Below, in pieces: positions 44,274 to 55,039 of a DNA stretch of 64,000 nt; position 1 is the first letter of the stretch, and every line of letters begins with the position of its first letter. The DNA comes from Dimorphilus gyrociliatus (taxonomy: Eukaryota > Annelida > Polychaeta > Dinophilidae): assembly GCA_904063045.1 (NCBI GenBank), contig CAJFCJ010000070.1, forward strand, positions 133,502-197,501, in the 5' to 3' direction. The position numbers and the translations under genes were made by a program. The notes beneath the pieces were generated by a model. That model was given only the letters and a program-made list of their open reading frames with translations, did no database searches and was not told the origin of the DNA.

Positions 44274-44951
44274 AAGTTATATGATACAAGAGGATTGAAT
44301 ATCGCTATTATTATAGTTCAAATGAAAAATAGAGAAATTGGAACAGTAACAGACATAAAAAATCTCTTTTTACTGTTCAACACTTTAAATTACCATGTTG
44401 AAGAATGGAAGGATTTTGATAGACCAAAATTATATGAAAACATTCTGAATTTGGAGACTTCATTACAAATTCAGCAAGAGGATATTAAATCATTAATTGT
44501 ATTTGTTTTAGGACATGGTAATAATGACTGCTTTGAACTGATAAGTTCGAATAAAATTGATTCTGATTTAATGCCATTTAGTGATCTGTATACTAAATTC
44601 AATATAGATATCTTGAAAGGAAAACCCAAGATATTTTGTACACAATCTTACAGAAGTAATTTAAAACTAAACCTAACATATTGTTTATTTCTCACAATGT
44701 CTTTTTTTGCCCAACCAGATACAGTGCCCAATGATACCAATGATTTTATAACCTTACATATGAATTCATCAACTGGTTCTGATATGCTTTGTCTACACTC
44801 AACAACTATGGGTGGAACCTCACTAAGAGGGAACAGAGGCAGTATTTTCATTAGAGAATTGATGTATTCAATGCTATATTTACAGCATAGTCCACGGAGA
44901 CTTTTCAAGAATATTGAAATTTTAACAAAATATTCAACATTTAGCAATTAA
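44274..44951 (+). CDS. Caspase-like protein lacking the catalytic cysteine
   Basis: Peptidase C14 (caspase) domain in two exons, 44274-44655 and 44719-44951, joined by a 63-bp GT-AG intron that has no stop and a length divisible by three. The p20 part begins KLYDTRGLNIAIII, has NREIGTVTDIKNL (substrate-pocket Arg kept) and VFVLGHGNND (catalytic His kept). At the active site GKPKIFCTQSYR replaces the family GKPK.F..QACRG: the Cys is Tyr. The p10 part has MLCLHSTTMGGTSLRGNRGS (family D.L..YST..G..S.R....GS), including the second pocket Arg. The 5' splice partner is unknown; a TTTTCAG splice site precedes 44274. Likely unable to cleave substrates; a decoy role like that of cFLIP is possible, but decay after loss of function is the alternative. 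Confidence 0.8.
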   Translation, partial: KLYDTRGLNIAIIIVQMKNREIGTVTDIKNLFLLFNTLNYHVEEWKDFDRPKLYENILNLETSLQIQQEDIKSLIVFVLGHGNNDCFELISSNKIDSDLMPFSDLYTKFNIDILKGKPKIFCTQSYRSNLKLNLTYCLFLTMSFFAQPDTVPNDTNDFITLHMNSSTGSDMLCLHSTTMGGTSLRGNRGSIFIRELMYSMLYLQHSPRRLFKNIEILTKYSTFSN

Positions 44952-45300
44952 GCAAACTCAAAGCATATAACATTATATTTACCAGTTCAACAACAATTTT
45001 CTATCAAATTATATTCAAAATTTCAATCTATAACTTTAGAAATTCAGCATCAAATATATTTTTTTTAATGAAATTTTTTATGTTGCATTTAAATTCCATA
45101 TAATTAATTAATTATGTTTGAAAATTGATTGCAGTTTGTCAAAATATGTTAAGACAGATATTCTAGATGCTTCGAATGCTCTAAAATGAATATACCTTAT
45201 AAATACTCATATAAAAAACTTGTTTGTTACTTTCAAAAGTGACCCTGACATTAATTTTTTTATAGATAACTATTTTCAAAAAATCTTGGTTGGAATTTCT
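44952..45300. other. No supported gene
   Basis: AT-rich region downstream of the caspase-like gene. Nothing recognisable. Confidence 0.4.
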
Positions 45301-45302
45301 TA

Positions 45303-45651
45303 GTGTTTGATTTATCATTCAAACTGGACTATGGTGAAACTTTTGGTGAACTACTTTGTAACCGGAAGTCATTAATTCGTAATCAAAAGAATTATTCAGG
45401 TAATCTCTTGTGCTGATAGCATAAATTTCGTTTTCCAATTTAAAATGAATCCAATTAGAGGCATTTTTAACCCAGAAGGATATTTCAAATGTTTAAGAGA
45501 AGAGAAACATATCAATACAAGTAAAATGAAAGTTGCACAATCCTATACTATATGTCACATGGCATATGATATAATATTAGATAGGCCTAAAAGAACTCAC
45601 TGTCTTAATGTGGTAGCACTATTTTTAAATAAATTCTATTTAATCAATTAA
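45303..45651 (+). CDS. Uncharacterised two-exon fragment
   Basis: A frame ending LLCNRKSLIRNQKNYS at about 45398 meets a 5' splice site (GTAATC), and a 3' splice site CAATTAG at about 45458 leads into GIFNPEGYFKCLREEKHI, continuing to a stop at 45649-45651. Phases fit. About 100 residues, polar with four Cys, no domain I recognise. It could be the 3' part of the caspase-like gene or a separate gene. Confidence 0.3.
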
Positions 45652-45654
45652 ATT

Positions 45655-47280
45655 TTGAGTGCATTTCTTAATAAAGTACCAAACAGAGGCGCCATCTTTC
45701 ATCGAAAATATAAATGCAAAGCGTGTGGCAAAAATGATCCAAATAAATATCGATTATTTTGTAATAAGATATTAAATTCGTGTTTCAAAAGCTACGTGTT
45801 CGTTTATTGCATAGTCAGCTATTGATTTCTACCAGTTTTTATATAGACAAGTAAAAAAGAGACAGACAGAAAATGAACATCACAAAAATTGAGGATGAAT
45901 GATTCAACAATGTTTGGAAATAAAGAAAATGAAATGGAAAATTTTCAAACAGTTTATGTTTGTAAAATATTTACAATATTTAATAATAATTTAGGTCCAA
46001 ATTTCAGACTCAGATGAAGCTGTTTTTCAGACATTTTCAAACTTTCTTTTAACATTGATTTTGTCTAATTTTTTGTCTTGACCTATCTAACCAGGTACAC
46101 TGCCCGGTTTTAGACTACCTTCATACCAATAAAGAGAAAATTTGAGAGAATTTCAAAATTTTGAAAATATATTTGGCTTTCTATTAATGATAAAAATATA
46201 GGCCTACAGTGTACCGTTTTAAAAATACAGCAAAACAGCAAGAACTTTCCGGGTGACCCTAATATATTTCTATTTCCGGTGTGTAAAAACACATCTTTTA
46301 TTATTGTAATTAAATGACTAACATATAAATTGTAGTTTTATTGATAAAATTTTTTTAGTATGGTTCCGACCAACTATTCCTTTCTTTCTGTATTTATTGT
46401 GATAATTAAAGTAATAATTATTTAGGTTATGGCTAGCAAATCCTTCTTAAAACAGTACACTGTAGGCCTACTTGTTCTATCTCCTTTAAATTCAGTTTTT
46501 GGCATTGATCAGAGATAATAGATGAATTATAGATTATAAATCTATAAAACAAGGTATGCAGAAAGATAGGAAAAAATATTTTGTTGATGTTTATAAAGCA
46601 ACAAACATGTGTGAAGGGAAATCTTCTGACAATAATGTAATTGAATTGACCTTTGTGGATTGTTTACCTGATGACCTTGAAGAATTAGATGTGTCGTTTT
46701 CTGGCTTCTTTTAATTCCAGAGGAATGTGAATACTGTTCTCATAAAGCATCAAGTTTTGCTTGAACTTCTTGAATATCTTTATCAATTTCTTTTTATTTT
46801 AAGAGTTGTGGATCGTTTGTTGAATTACATTGTACAAGCGGTGCTCCAACCATTTCTGCCAATCCTTTACCACTTGGCAATCTTTGATTTGGAGTATTCC
46901 CAGCAACTTTTGCACTGTTTGGTGCTGGTGAGTTGTTAACTGCCTCTGCTGCTTCTTTTTAGTGATTTAAAAGTGTCATTTTTCGTCCTAAAAAACTGTC
47001 GCAGAATGGTTTTTATTTAGAAAAAAACTTCAATTGATAATTTTCTTCAAATGATTTTTGAAATTGTCTAGTTTTATATTTTCTTTGAAGTTTCATCCAG
47101 TTAAGGATAAATTTTTCATTTTATTGACAGATCACTTCTACCAACTTGATTCATTTTCACCTTTTTCAACAACTTTCAAGCTCCTTTACATTCAATTTGG
47201 AAAGATGGAGTTTAAAATACACATTTGCATTCTGGACCAATTCTTTGCGAAATGGTAAATTTCTCAAAAAAGTCAGGTTG
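45655..47280. other. No confident gene
   Basis: A protein-like frame at 46557-46713 (KKYFVDVYKATNMCEG, TFVDCLPDDLEELDV) is isolated and unassigned. The rest is AT-rich; some may belong to the hAT relic downstream. Confidence 0.35.
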
Positions 47281-47860
47281 ATTTGAAAAAGATTAATTCC
47301 ATTGATTCTCAATCACCTTTCATCCAAAGAGAAAATATTGCCAAATTCATCGAATTTGTCAAAACCAGATTGTATTCTTTTTCAGAAGTTTGTTCATATA
47401 ATACTGATCATTTAAAAATATCTACAAAAAGTTTTTGAGAAAACCATGATTGATAATAAATCGACCAATAATCAAAGATTGACAGAGCTTTTTGAAATTT
47501 CAGATGATAGTTCAGATATGGAGCACTTATTGAGGTTTCAAAATTATCAGAAGCAAGAAATTTTACCATAAAAGATGCATTAGAAATAATCAAAAATTTA
47601 GATTTTAGAGATGGTAAATGTAATGCAACAGAGTATCTTGCATAAAGTTAGGAAAAACATCCAATAAAGCTAAAGCTTCAAAAATTGAACAAAATAGGCT
47701 TAGAAAAAAAATTAAATGAATTCTTCAACCTCCCTGCTACTACCTGCTCAGTTGAAAGTGTTTTTTTACTTGTTCAACTTGTAAATGCAGACAATTCAAA
47801 GATGAAAATGTAATTTTTTACTTGAGAAATTTATATGAGGCAAGTAAATAAAAAATAGGA
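47281..47860 (+). pseudogene. hAT-family transposase relic
   Basis: Near 47720-47810 the plus strand reads LNEFFNLPATTCSVESVFLL, then VNADNSKMK, resembling the hAT C-terminal dimerisation region (LPATS..SER.FS...). Upstream sequence is frame-shifted. Terminal inverted repeats and an 8-bp duplication were not found. Confidence 0.45.
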
Positions 47861-47990
47861 ATTTTGAAAAGAGCGTTGTTTCGAAAAAGCTATGTTTTTT
47901 ATGTTCATTTCCCATTTTAAAAATATTTAATCCGCAAATCTCCTATCTCGCCAAATATTGAGTCAATAGATCTTTTTTTAGGGGTCGGGT

Positions 47991-48187
47991 GCGAACATAC
48001 CTGTTAGCAAATATTTCCAACCATGAAAACATTTTAGGAAAGGGTTAGTTTGAATATTTGGATGAATTTATTGTTAGAGGGGCTCCAATTTAGGGTTAGG
48101 GAATATAAAAAACACAGATATTACACTCAATTTCAGATATATTAAGGTAGGCTTCAACCCGCCATGGGTACGTTCGCACCCCCATCC
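47991..48187. mobile_element. MULE-type MITE, GGTGCGAAC family
   Basis: 197 bp. Left end GGGGTCGGGTGCGAACATAC, right end (reverse complement) GGATGGGGGTGCGAACGTAC. 9-bp target-site duplication CTTTTTTTA at 47982-47990 and 48188-48196 (low complexity, so weaker). The outermost bases GGGGTCG / GGATG equal those of the coding MULE, but the next motif is GGTGCGAAC, not CAGAAAACG. Confidence 0.8.
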
Positions 48188-48199
48188 CTTTTTTTACAA

Positions 48200-48690
48200 A
48201 AAATGTAAACAGGTTTTTAAGATTAATTTGAAAAAAACCACTCATTTTATTTCAAACCATTTTTTGCATAGATTTTTCTTTTCACCCTAGTATATAAATA
48301 TAAATGGTAAAAAGTCCACATTCAGGCAATCATTGAATATTACTAGGAATCTTCTTATTCGTCCCCAACAAGGTCTTCCGTGTAAGGATGTTGGATAAGA
48401 CAACTTGGCCTATCTGAAACTACAACTTTGCTATTTTTGTTTACTTTGCCATTCAAATGAAGAGACATTTTTTGAAACAGTTGGATCTATTTGTTTATTA
48501 TCACTCATATACCTTATCAGTGAAATGTGAAGAGAATAGATATAAGGTATTTAATTAAATTATTTGAAAATTGGAATGAAGAGAGAGAGAGAGAATTTGT
48601 GTTTGTGTTTTTTTGATTTCTAGATTTTCAATATAGATTATTTAGTGTTGATGAGAGAATTTTGACAAAATCATAATTATACTGAATTTA
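48200..48690. other. No supported gene
   Basis: AT-rich with a short GA run (48577-48596). Ends at a 3' splice site (TTTGCAG, 48706) for the SRCR exon. Confidence 0.4.
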
Positions 48691-48706
48691 TTGGAAATTT
48701 GCAGAT

Positions 48707-51312
48707 TTTTTATAAAAATGTCTGGTATCAACCAAGCATTCAATCATTTATATTTCAAAATATCATTCATTTATGTAAATCATTCACTTTTCAATATGGA
48801 ACAATCTACAATGTTTTAACTTTCACTAGTATGACAAACTTTTATTATGCAACAATGAAATGTTTAAAATCCAAAGGAAAACAAATGCCTTGTAGTTTTG
48901 AAATTAGTGAGGAGTATATAGTAAATTATCCAGCATCATTAGTAAAAGATGTAGGCTTAAATCATTATGGAGCATTGCTTATAAAATGTACTCATGAAAC
49001 TAATAATGAAAATGGTAATATTCATGTGTGCTACTGCGTGTCTGTAAAACTATTAAGTTTGTGAAATTACTGAATGTTTTAGAAGGCACTTAGTTGAACT
49101 GTTTAACATAAAAGGAATAGCCCATATTTCTACCAGCCGTGTTGAAGAAATTAGGAAAGAAGTAATCAAACAAAGGCTAAATGTGGTTCCTAGTATGGTA
49201 GTGTCAATGAAGAAAATTTTTGTATCCTTCAAGACAAATAGTTCAGGCTGCTAATCAACTTTTGAAGAACAAAATAGTTAGAAATTCTAGGCAATAATTG
49301 TTTCAAAGCTATTGAAAAGAGTTGAATGAGCACAAATCACAATTCAGGATATGCTGACTGGCAGAAAAATTTCATAAATTTCTAGTTTTACAGATTTTCA
49401 GTAGCATATATTGACATATAATTAATCTCAGTGGAAATTTTAAATAAATAGTTTGCAGGGATCAACAAGCATTTTTGTTCAACAGAGTTTGTTACATTCA
49501 CATAAGAGTTAAAAAAAATATCAATAAAACAGAGTGAAATGATTTGCAAAGAGAACAATAGTTCTCTTTTGTATTTACAATTTAAAAATGATTATTTTTT
49601 CAACATAATAAGAAAATTTTTGTCTCATTCAAGTGTCTTTCCTAATGGAATATCCAACTTACCAGGAAGTAGGATATCACTTTTTCTTTAATAGAATTTT
49701 TGGGTTGTTCTGTTTTGTTGTTCTTTAACAGAGATGAAAATTGTGAAGATAAAAGAAATAGATCAATAATTCTTCATCAAGACAATAAATCCAATGATTG
49801 AAAAGGGAGTATTTTCTCAGTTGACTTCCCTAGAGTCACTAGTATTGGAAAAGTCTGTTATAAATATGAAATATGGTAATTTTCTGGTGAAATATTTAAA
49901 TGTGTTGGAAAATCTTTCTAGTGAATATTTTCAGTTGTGTCGTTTTGCATGGAAATTTTTGAAATATGTTAAAAATTGTCAACCAAACAAATCACTATTT
50001 AATTCTTGCTCTGATTTATTAGAATCCATTTTAATAAGGGTCCTTTTATGGATAATTAATGTTACATCCTTTATTGAAAATTTCTTTTCAATAATATTTC
50101 AAGTCATTGTTTCCAATAAAAAATTAAATCCATTTCTTTTGAGTCTAGCTTTTGCAGATTTAAATATTTCAATCTATTTTATTTCAATAGGAATAGTTGA
50201 TTTAAAATTTAGAGGTAAATATGCTGAAAATGACTTCCAATGGAGGAATAGTTCTTTTTGTCCATTACTTGGAATTTTTGCTGGTTTTTCAATTCAATTA
50301 TCTGTGTTGAGTTTATTGTTTATCACAATTGAAAGATTTCAAGTAATCATATAACCTATGTGGAATATATTTAAACCTTACTATTTGCTGTGTATTGTGG
50401 ATTTTATCTGGATTTGGTCACTTTTATGTTCAATTGTTCCATTATTTATTTATAGAGTATAGAAAAAGTTTAAAAAATACAACTGCATTTAAAAAATTTT
50501 TTTTTTTTAAATTTTTAGAGTTACTACACAAAAACTTCAGTATGTTTTACTCTTCACATCTCTAGCAATAAAAATGAAGGATGGGTTTATTCTTTTATAG
50601 TTTTTGGCTGTTTTATTGGATTTGTATGTTTGTCAATAATAGCCCTATATTTTAGAATATGGAAAAGAACTTTAAAATCTAGAAATGTGTTGGAAAAATC
50701 TGTATTTAACACATTACGAAAAAAAATTAAACTTCGATCGTTTTTAGTTGTAACAAATATTTTGTGTTGGTTGCCAATTTCAATTTTAGGTCATTATTTT
50801 TTCAAATTTTCCATTTCTAAAATTATTTTCTATGGTCTTTTTTTCTCTATAGGAATATATTCAGTTTTTTTCAAATTAATTATATCTAATCAAGTATACA
50901 CTACACTTGTTGTTGTTATGTTACCAATAAATTCAACTATAAACCCTTTGTTATATAACTTGAGTGATGTCATTAAGTATATTAAAAGTTTGTCTTGTAG
51001 AGCAAAAGAGGCAGGGTTGGTTTGAAAGAGAGAGGAAGAAAGAGTATTTTTTTTATAAACTTATTCCTTATTTTTACAGGCATAAATTAGAAGGAGAAAA
51101 TATGACAAAATGTACGTGTTTTTTTCTTTTTTCACTCTCTCTCTCAGTAATACTGAATTATAACAGATCTGAAATTTTCACACCAAATGAAATTATTGGA
51201 TCTCAAAGATAATCTTGATGTAAAAGATATTTTTTCATATGGAGAAACTTCAAAGGAAATGATTGAAAAATTATCCCAGTCGAAAAAATCAGTAGTGCAA
51301 ATAGTCTTTTAA
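48707..51312 (+). pseudogene. SRCR-LRR-7TM receptor gene with one nonsense codon
   Basis: An SRCR-like exon (48707-about 49062: IIHLCKSFTFQYGTIYN, YATMKCL, ALLIKC) is followed at about 49075 by a weak lectin-like stretch. From 49794 the last LRR and Cys cap (YFQLCRFAWKFL, VKNCQPN), TM1, TM2 (LAFADLNIS) and TM3 (FITIERFQVII) are open, then TAA at 50352-50354, after which the same frame continues through TM4 to IVPLFIYR at 50456. Introns at 50457-50518 (62 bp, loop 2) and 50790-50852 (63 bp, before TM7) match those of the paralogues. TM6 reads NILCWLPIS and TM7 INSTINPLLYN. A cytoplasmic tail may end at 51310-51312. LDLa domains are missing. One stop codon is the only clear lesion in the 7TM part: recent pseudogene, readthrough or sequence error. 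Confidence 0.7.
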
Positions 51313-51319
51313 AATAAAT

Positions 51320-52340
51320 AACCTTTATTTGCAATGAAAAGTGTATTTTTTTTAATTTTTCCAATTAAGTTTGTAACACAGATTTTGGCATATGATTTAG
51401 CACCAAAGAATGAATGAAAAGACACCTGCAAAAGGTTCATTCTATCTGCTCATAGGAAATCAACTCTTATCGCAAAAGTAGAGAAACTTCTATCAGGAAA
51501 TAGGATAAAGATGAAGAGTGTGATTCAGATGCAGAATCAAGTGTTTGCTTATTATAATTGTATTATAAGATATAAACCCTATGCAATTAACAGTTGATAG
51601 TTTCAGTTCTCTAACCTTCATTATTAATGACAGGAGACCAAGCTCTTATATCAGGCACAATAAATTACACAACAATTAGTTTGGAATAAGATTATGCCTT
51701 ACTCTACCATTTCTTCCCACAGATCAAATCAAACAACAATTTGAAATTGAAAAAAATAAAATGGATTGATAATTTGGCCTCTGTCATCATCAAGTTTTCC
51801 CAAAAGAGGGACAAATTAAAACTTTCTTCTTTTTATAATTGAAGTGTTTACTTTTTACACATTTCCATTTTTTTTCCAATTTACACAAACGAGGATCTGG
51901 AGGGCTAAAACTGGAAATTTAAGTCTAATAGTTCAGTACCATCTACCCCACTGACAACATCTACTCTAATATAACATAAGTATCATTTTTATGATCAAAC
52001 AAATAGAACCTTCCAAGTTCATCCACAAATAGTCTGAATATATGTAATTTCACTAGAATGTGTAATATGGTCATTTTTTATACTCCTATACACTTTAAAA
52101 CAGAATAAAATCTGTCAGAAAAAAAGGCTGTAGAAGATTCAGATGCAGAATCAAACATTACTGTTTAAGATTAATATAGAATTACAATGATTATATCTGC
52201 TGTCCTCTTGCATAAGATTGCATTAATTTATTTATTGTAACTTTTAGTGCCTCAACATACTTTGTTTTCAAGTAACTTTGAAACTTTCTATAACATTATT
52301 AGCTTCAACATTTTTGGATTGGAAAAAAATTTTAACTAAA
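51320..52340. other. Repeat scraps, no gene
   Basis: Pieces of family 1 LTRs at 51570-51625 (inverted) and 51995-52065, and of family 3 at 51925-51990 (CAGTACCATCTACCC, CAACATCTACTC). No coding sequence recognised. Confidence 0.5.
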
Positions 52341-52341
52341 A

Positions 52342-52630
52342 ATGAAATTAATAAATTGTGTGAAACTGAAACTTTCTCTTCTGCAAAACATTTGGCTTAG
52401 GAAGTATTCAAACATCGCCTTGATTTTGAAAAAGTTATTCCATCAATGGATAACTGTTGCCAAGGTTAGCAAATTGGATAAAAGCAGATTTCAGCCAAAA
52501 GAGCTCAAAGATATTTATTCAGATTTTGAAATAACATTTATGCCAGATGAGTTTTTGGTAAAAGATATTAATATGAAAGATGACAGAATAACCAACTCCA
52601 AAACAAATAAAAAAATTTTTTATCTAACAA
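52342..52630 (+). pseudogene. MULE transposase fragment
   Basis: Shifting frames give NEINKLCETETFSSAKHLA, VIPSMDNCC and ITFMPDEFLVKDINMKDDRI, matching the linker between FLYWCH and catalytic domains of the MULEs at 36.5 and 53 kb (NELKNACNKDISSSGKRLAE, VIPSLDNC, MTFIPPEFLKKDINMNNERI). It is on the opposite strand to the neighbouring 53-kb element and ends before the first catalytic Asp. Confidence 0.7.
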
Positions 52631-52766
52631 TAAAAGAGGCAAAAAATTATTCAAAAATAATACCACTAAACCAAAAACTAATCTATAGAAAATTTAGGCC
52701 TAATACTCTCTCACTAGCATTGCCAACAGGCTATCTTAATAAGATGTAATCTATGTAATAAGCATG

Positions 52767-52815
52767 GAGGCAACAGAAAGCATTCACAAATCATTGCTTT
52801 TACCCTAACCCAAAT
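52767..52815. mobile_element. MITE end remnant
   Basis: GGAGGCAACAGAAAGCATTC then ACAAATCATTGCTTTTACCC resembles the left end of the MITE at 14787. No second end found. Confidence 0.4.
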
Positions 52816-53000
52816 ACAGAAAAAGGGACACAGAATTGAGTCTAGGTCTTCCTGTCTTACATATTATGAAAAATACTAAATACTTACTTAAACATCAACA
52901 TGTTTATGATGGAAAAATAAAGATGAGATATTTGTAATTGCTAAAAAACTCATGTGAAAGATAGATAATTTTTCTTATCAAGTTTATATATGTTTAAAAG

Positions 53001-55027
53001 GGGTACAGGAGAAAACGTCCACTGGAGAAAACGTCCACTGTTTGGAAAAAACGTCCACTGCTTGGAGAAAACGTCCACTGGAGAAAACGTCCACTATAAA
53101 ACTTCAAAGTAAGATATAAGATATTTGATAGATGGGGTTTTTAGAGCAATTTGACAGAAAAAAATGAATAATAAGAATTACAAATATTTAAATATTAATA
53201 TATTGATTAAGTAAAAACAAGCATTATAACAAGAATGATTGACAACAGTGTAACAACATTAAAGAATAAAGGTATTTTAAACTGGTGAATAAATGTCAGA
53301 AGCTTTATCAAGTAAGTCCAGGGAGGTAATTGAGGCAATTTCAAATTGTTCCCATAAGCTGAATATTTTGCTCTGAATATTCTGATATGCTTTTCTTTGC
53401 TGTCTACAAATTTTCTTTTCACTCAGTAATTTTTTATATAGCTTTATCAGATCAGCTTCTCTTTTCAGTTCATCTAAAAGCAAATAGAATGCAGTGTTAG
53501 AGCAAAGATTCTTGTTAAGCCTGTGATGCCATCCTTCAAGATCATTATTTGTCCTTATAGCCTCACCATAAACAGACCATACCTCTGGTTTATAAAATCC
53601 ATTTATCCATTGTGTCTCAATGTACTCCAATAGAGACTTCATTTCAATAGGACTTATTTCTTTAATAGTCCAGTTCAGCTGGTCTAAACTTCTTTCTTGT
53701 CCAGTTTGCCAGTCTTGTACAATTATCTAGAGATGGAATAACTTCACCAGAACTACAATGTTTCACCAGAACATCTTCAGCTAAACGTTTTCCTGAACTA
53801 CTGATATCTTTATTACAAGCATTTTTTAGTTCATTCCTAATCATTATTTTTTGTTCCAAATCAGGTACTCTTTCATGAGAATGGGATAACTTTCCAGGCT
53901 AAAAACTGTTCCCATGCTGACTAACTGTTGCTGAACATTTGTTTCTTTTGTTCCTAACACTGCATATCCAGAATGTTGTCTTGTTTCTTTTTTCTTTAAT
54001 ATTGTAGCAGAAATTGTTGAAAAGTAGCAAATCTTTTCCTTTCTGGCTCATTCCCTTTAAGATTTTAAATGAATAACTTTCTTTCTCACAATCTGATTTT
54101 GGAGAAACTATAAATGAAACTTCCATCATATTATTTTGCTGAGCTGGAAGATCTTCAACTAAAACATTGTGTGATTCCATAATACTGCCATTTGTATCAT
54201 TTCCACTTGAATTTCCACAATGATTTTCACAAACAATAGTTTGCTCATTTCTATTATTTTCTGTATCAAAATTTGGTGTTTGTCTTATTTCTTCATTAGC
54301 AGATGCACTAGAAGGTAGCCTTTGAAGTGCAACAATGCATTTCTTCATTGATATGTCACAGCAAATGTTACAATAAAATGATTGATCTGTGAAAAAATAT
54401 AAAAACATATTTGTAAGGAAGGATAGTGACAAAAAACTTAAACAAACCTTTATAATCCAAACATTTTTTATGTATTTTAAATAAATGACAGCAAAGCTGA
54501 CATTTCTCTTGATTTTGTCTTCCATATATTCTCTCTTCACAAATGTAACAAATTGGTGCCATGTTCAATTTGGAATCTCTATCAATAACCAACTGTATAA
54601 ATTTAAAAATTAAACAATTAACAATAATGATAAACAAAATGGCTGCTATAAAAATAAAGCTAATTTATAAATAAATCATTTCAACACAATATTCTATAAC
54701 TTACTGATATCAATTCTAAAGTTTGTGTTTTTTCTGATGGTTTTCAATAGTGAAATATATTTCAAACTGCAAAAAATTCTGAAAAATTGTAGATGAAATA
54801 TGCACAATATTCACTTTCCATGAAAAACATAGAAGATCCCAGAACTGTTTCCTGTCTGGATTTCAAAATGGCTACCAAAAGTGATTGCATTATGGGAATG
54901 TATTGGATATATCTCAAAATCAATAATAAAAATTTAAATTTGAAAAAGTATTTTTTAATATATTCTTCACATAGTGGACATTTTCTCCAGTGGACGTTTT
55001 CTCCAGTGGACGTTTTCTCCATAATTC
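53001..55027 (-). mobile_element. MULE deletion derivative, GGAGAAAACGTCCACT motif family
   Basis: 2,027 bp with a perfect 9-bp target-site duplication GTTTAAAAG at 52992-53000 and 55028-55036. Ends GGGTACAGGAGAAAACGTCC and (right, reversed) GAATTATGGAGAAAACGTCC, each followed by tandem GGAGAAAACGTCCACT units: five at the left, three at the right. Same design as the 36.5-kb MULE, with a different unit. Its gene has lost the catalytic core, so it needs transposase in trans. Confidence 0.92.
53277..54577 (-). pseudogene. MULE transposase with catalytic core deleted
   Basis: Minus strand, starting ATG at about 54561: MAPICYICEERIYGRQNQEK, CQLCCHLFKIHKKCLDYK, then after an intron (about 54386-54446) FYCNICCDISMKKC; together a Cys/His zinc-finger pattern. 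A FLYWCH domain follows (GKDLLLFNNFCYNI, TTFWICSV, KCSA), then the linker NELKNACNKDISSSGKRLAE. After RPAELDY at 53662 the gene jumps to the C-terminal part (RTNNDLEGWHHRLN at 53550-53500). About 500-700 bp holding both catalytic Asp residues are missing. A stop also lies near 53899. The glutamate of the triad and the DNA-binding domain remain, so the product could at most bind DNA. Confidence 0.85.
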
Positions 55028-55039
55028 GTTTAAAAGTGT

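Noticed and set aside
53001-53100. GGAGAAAACGTCCACT units as an isolated satellite
   Set aside because: They end at a target-site duplication and recur inverted at the other element end, so they are transposon termini.
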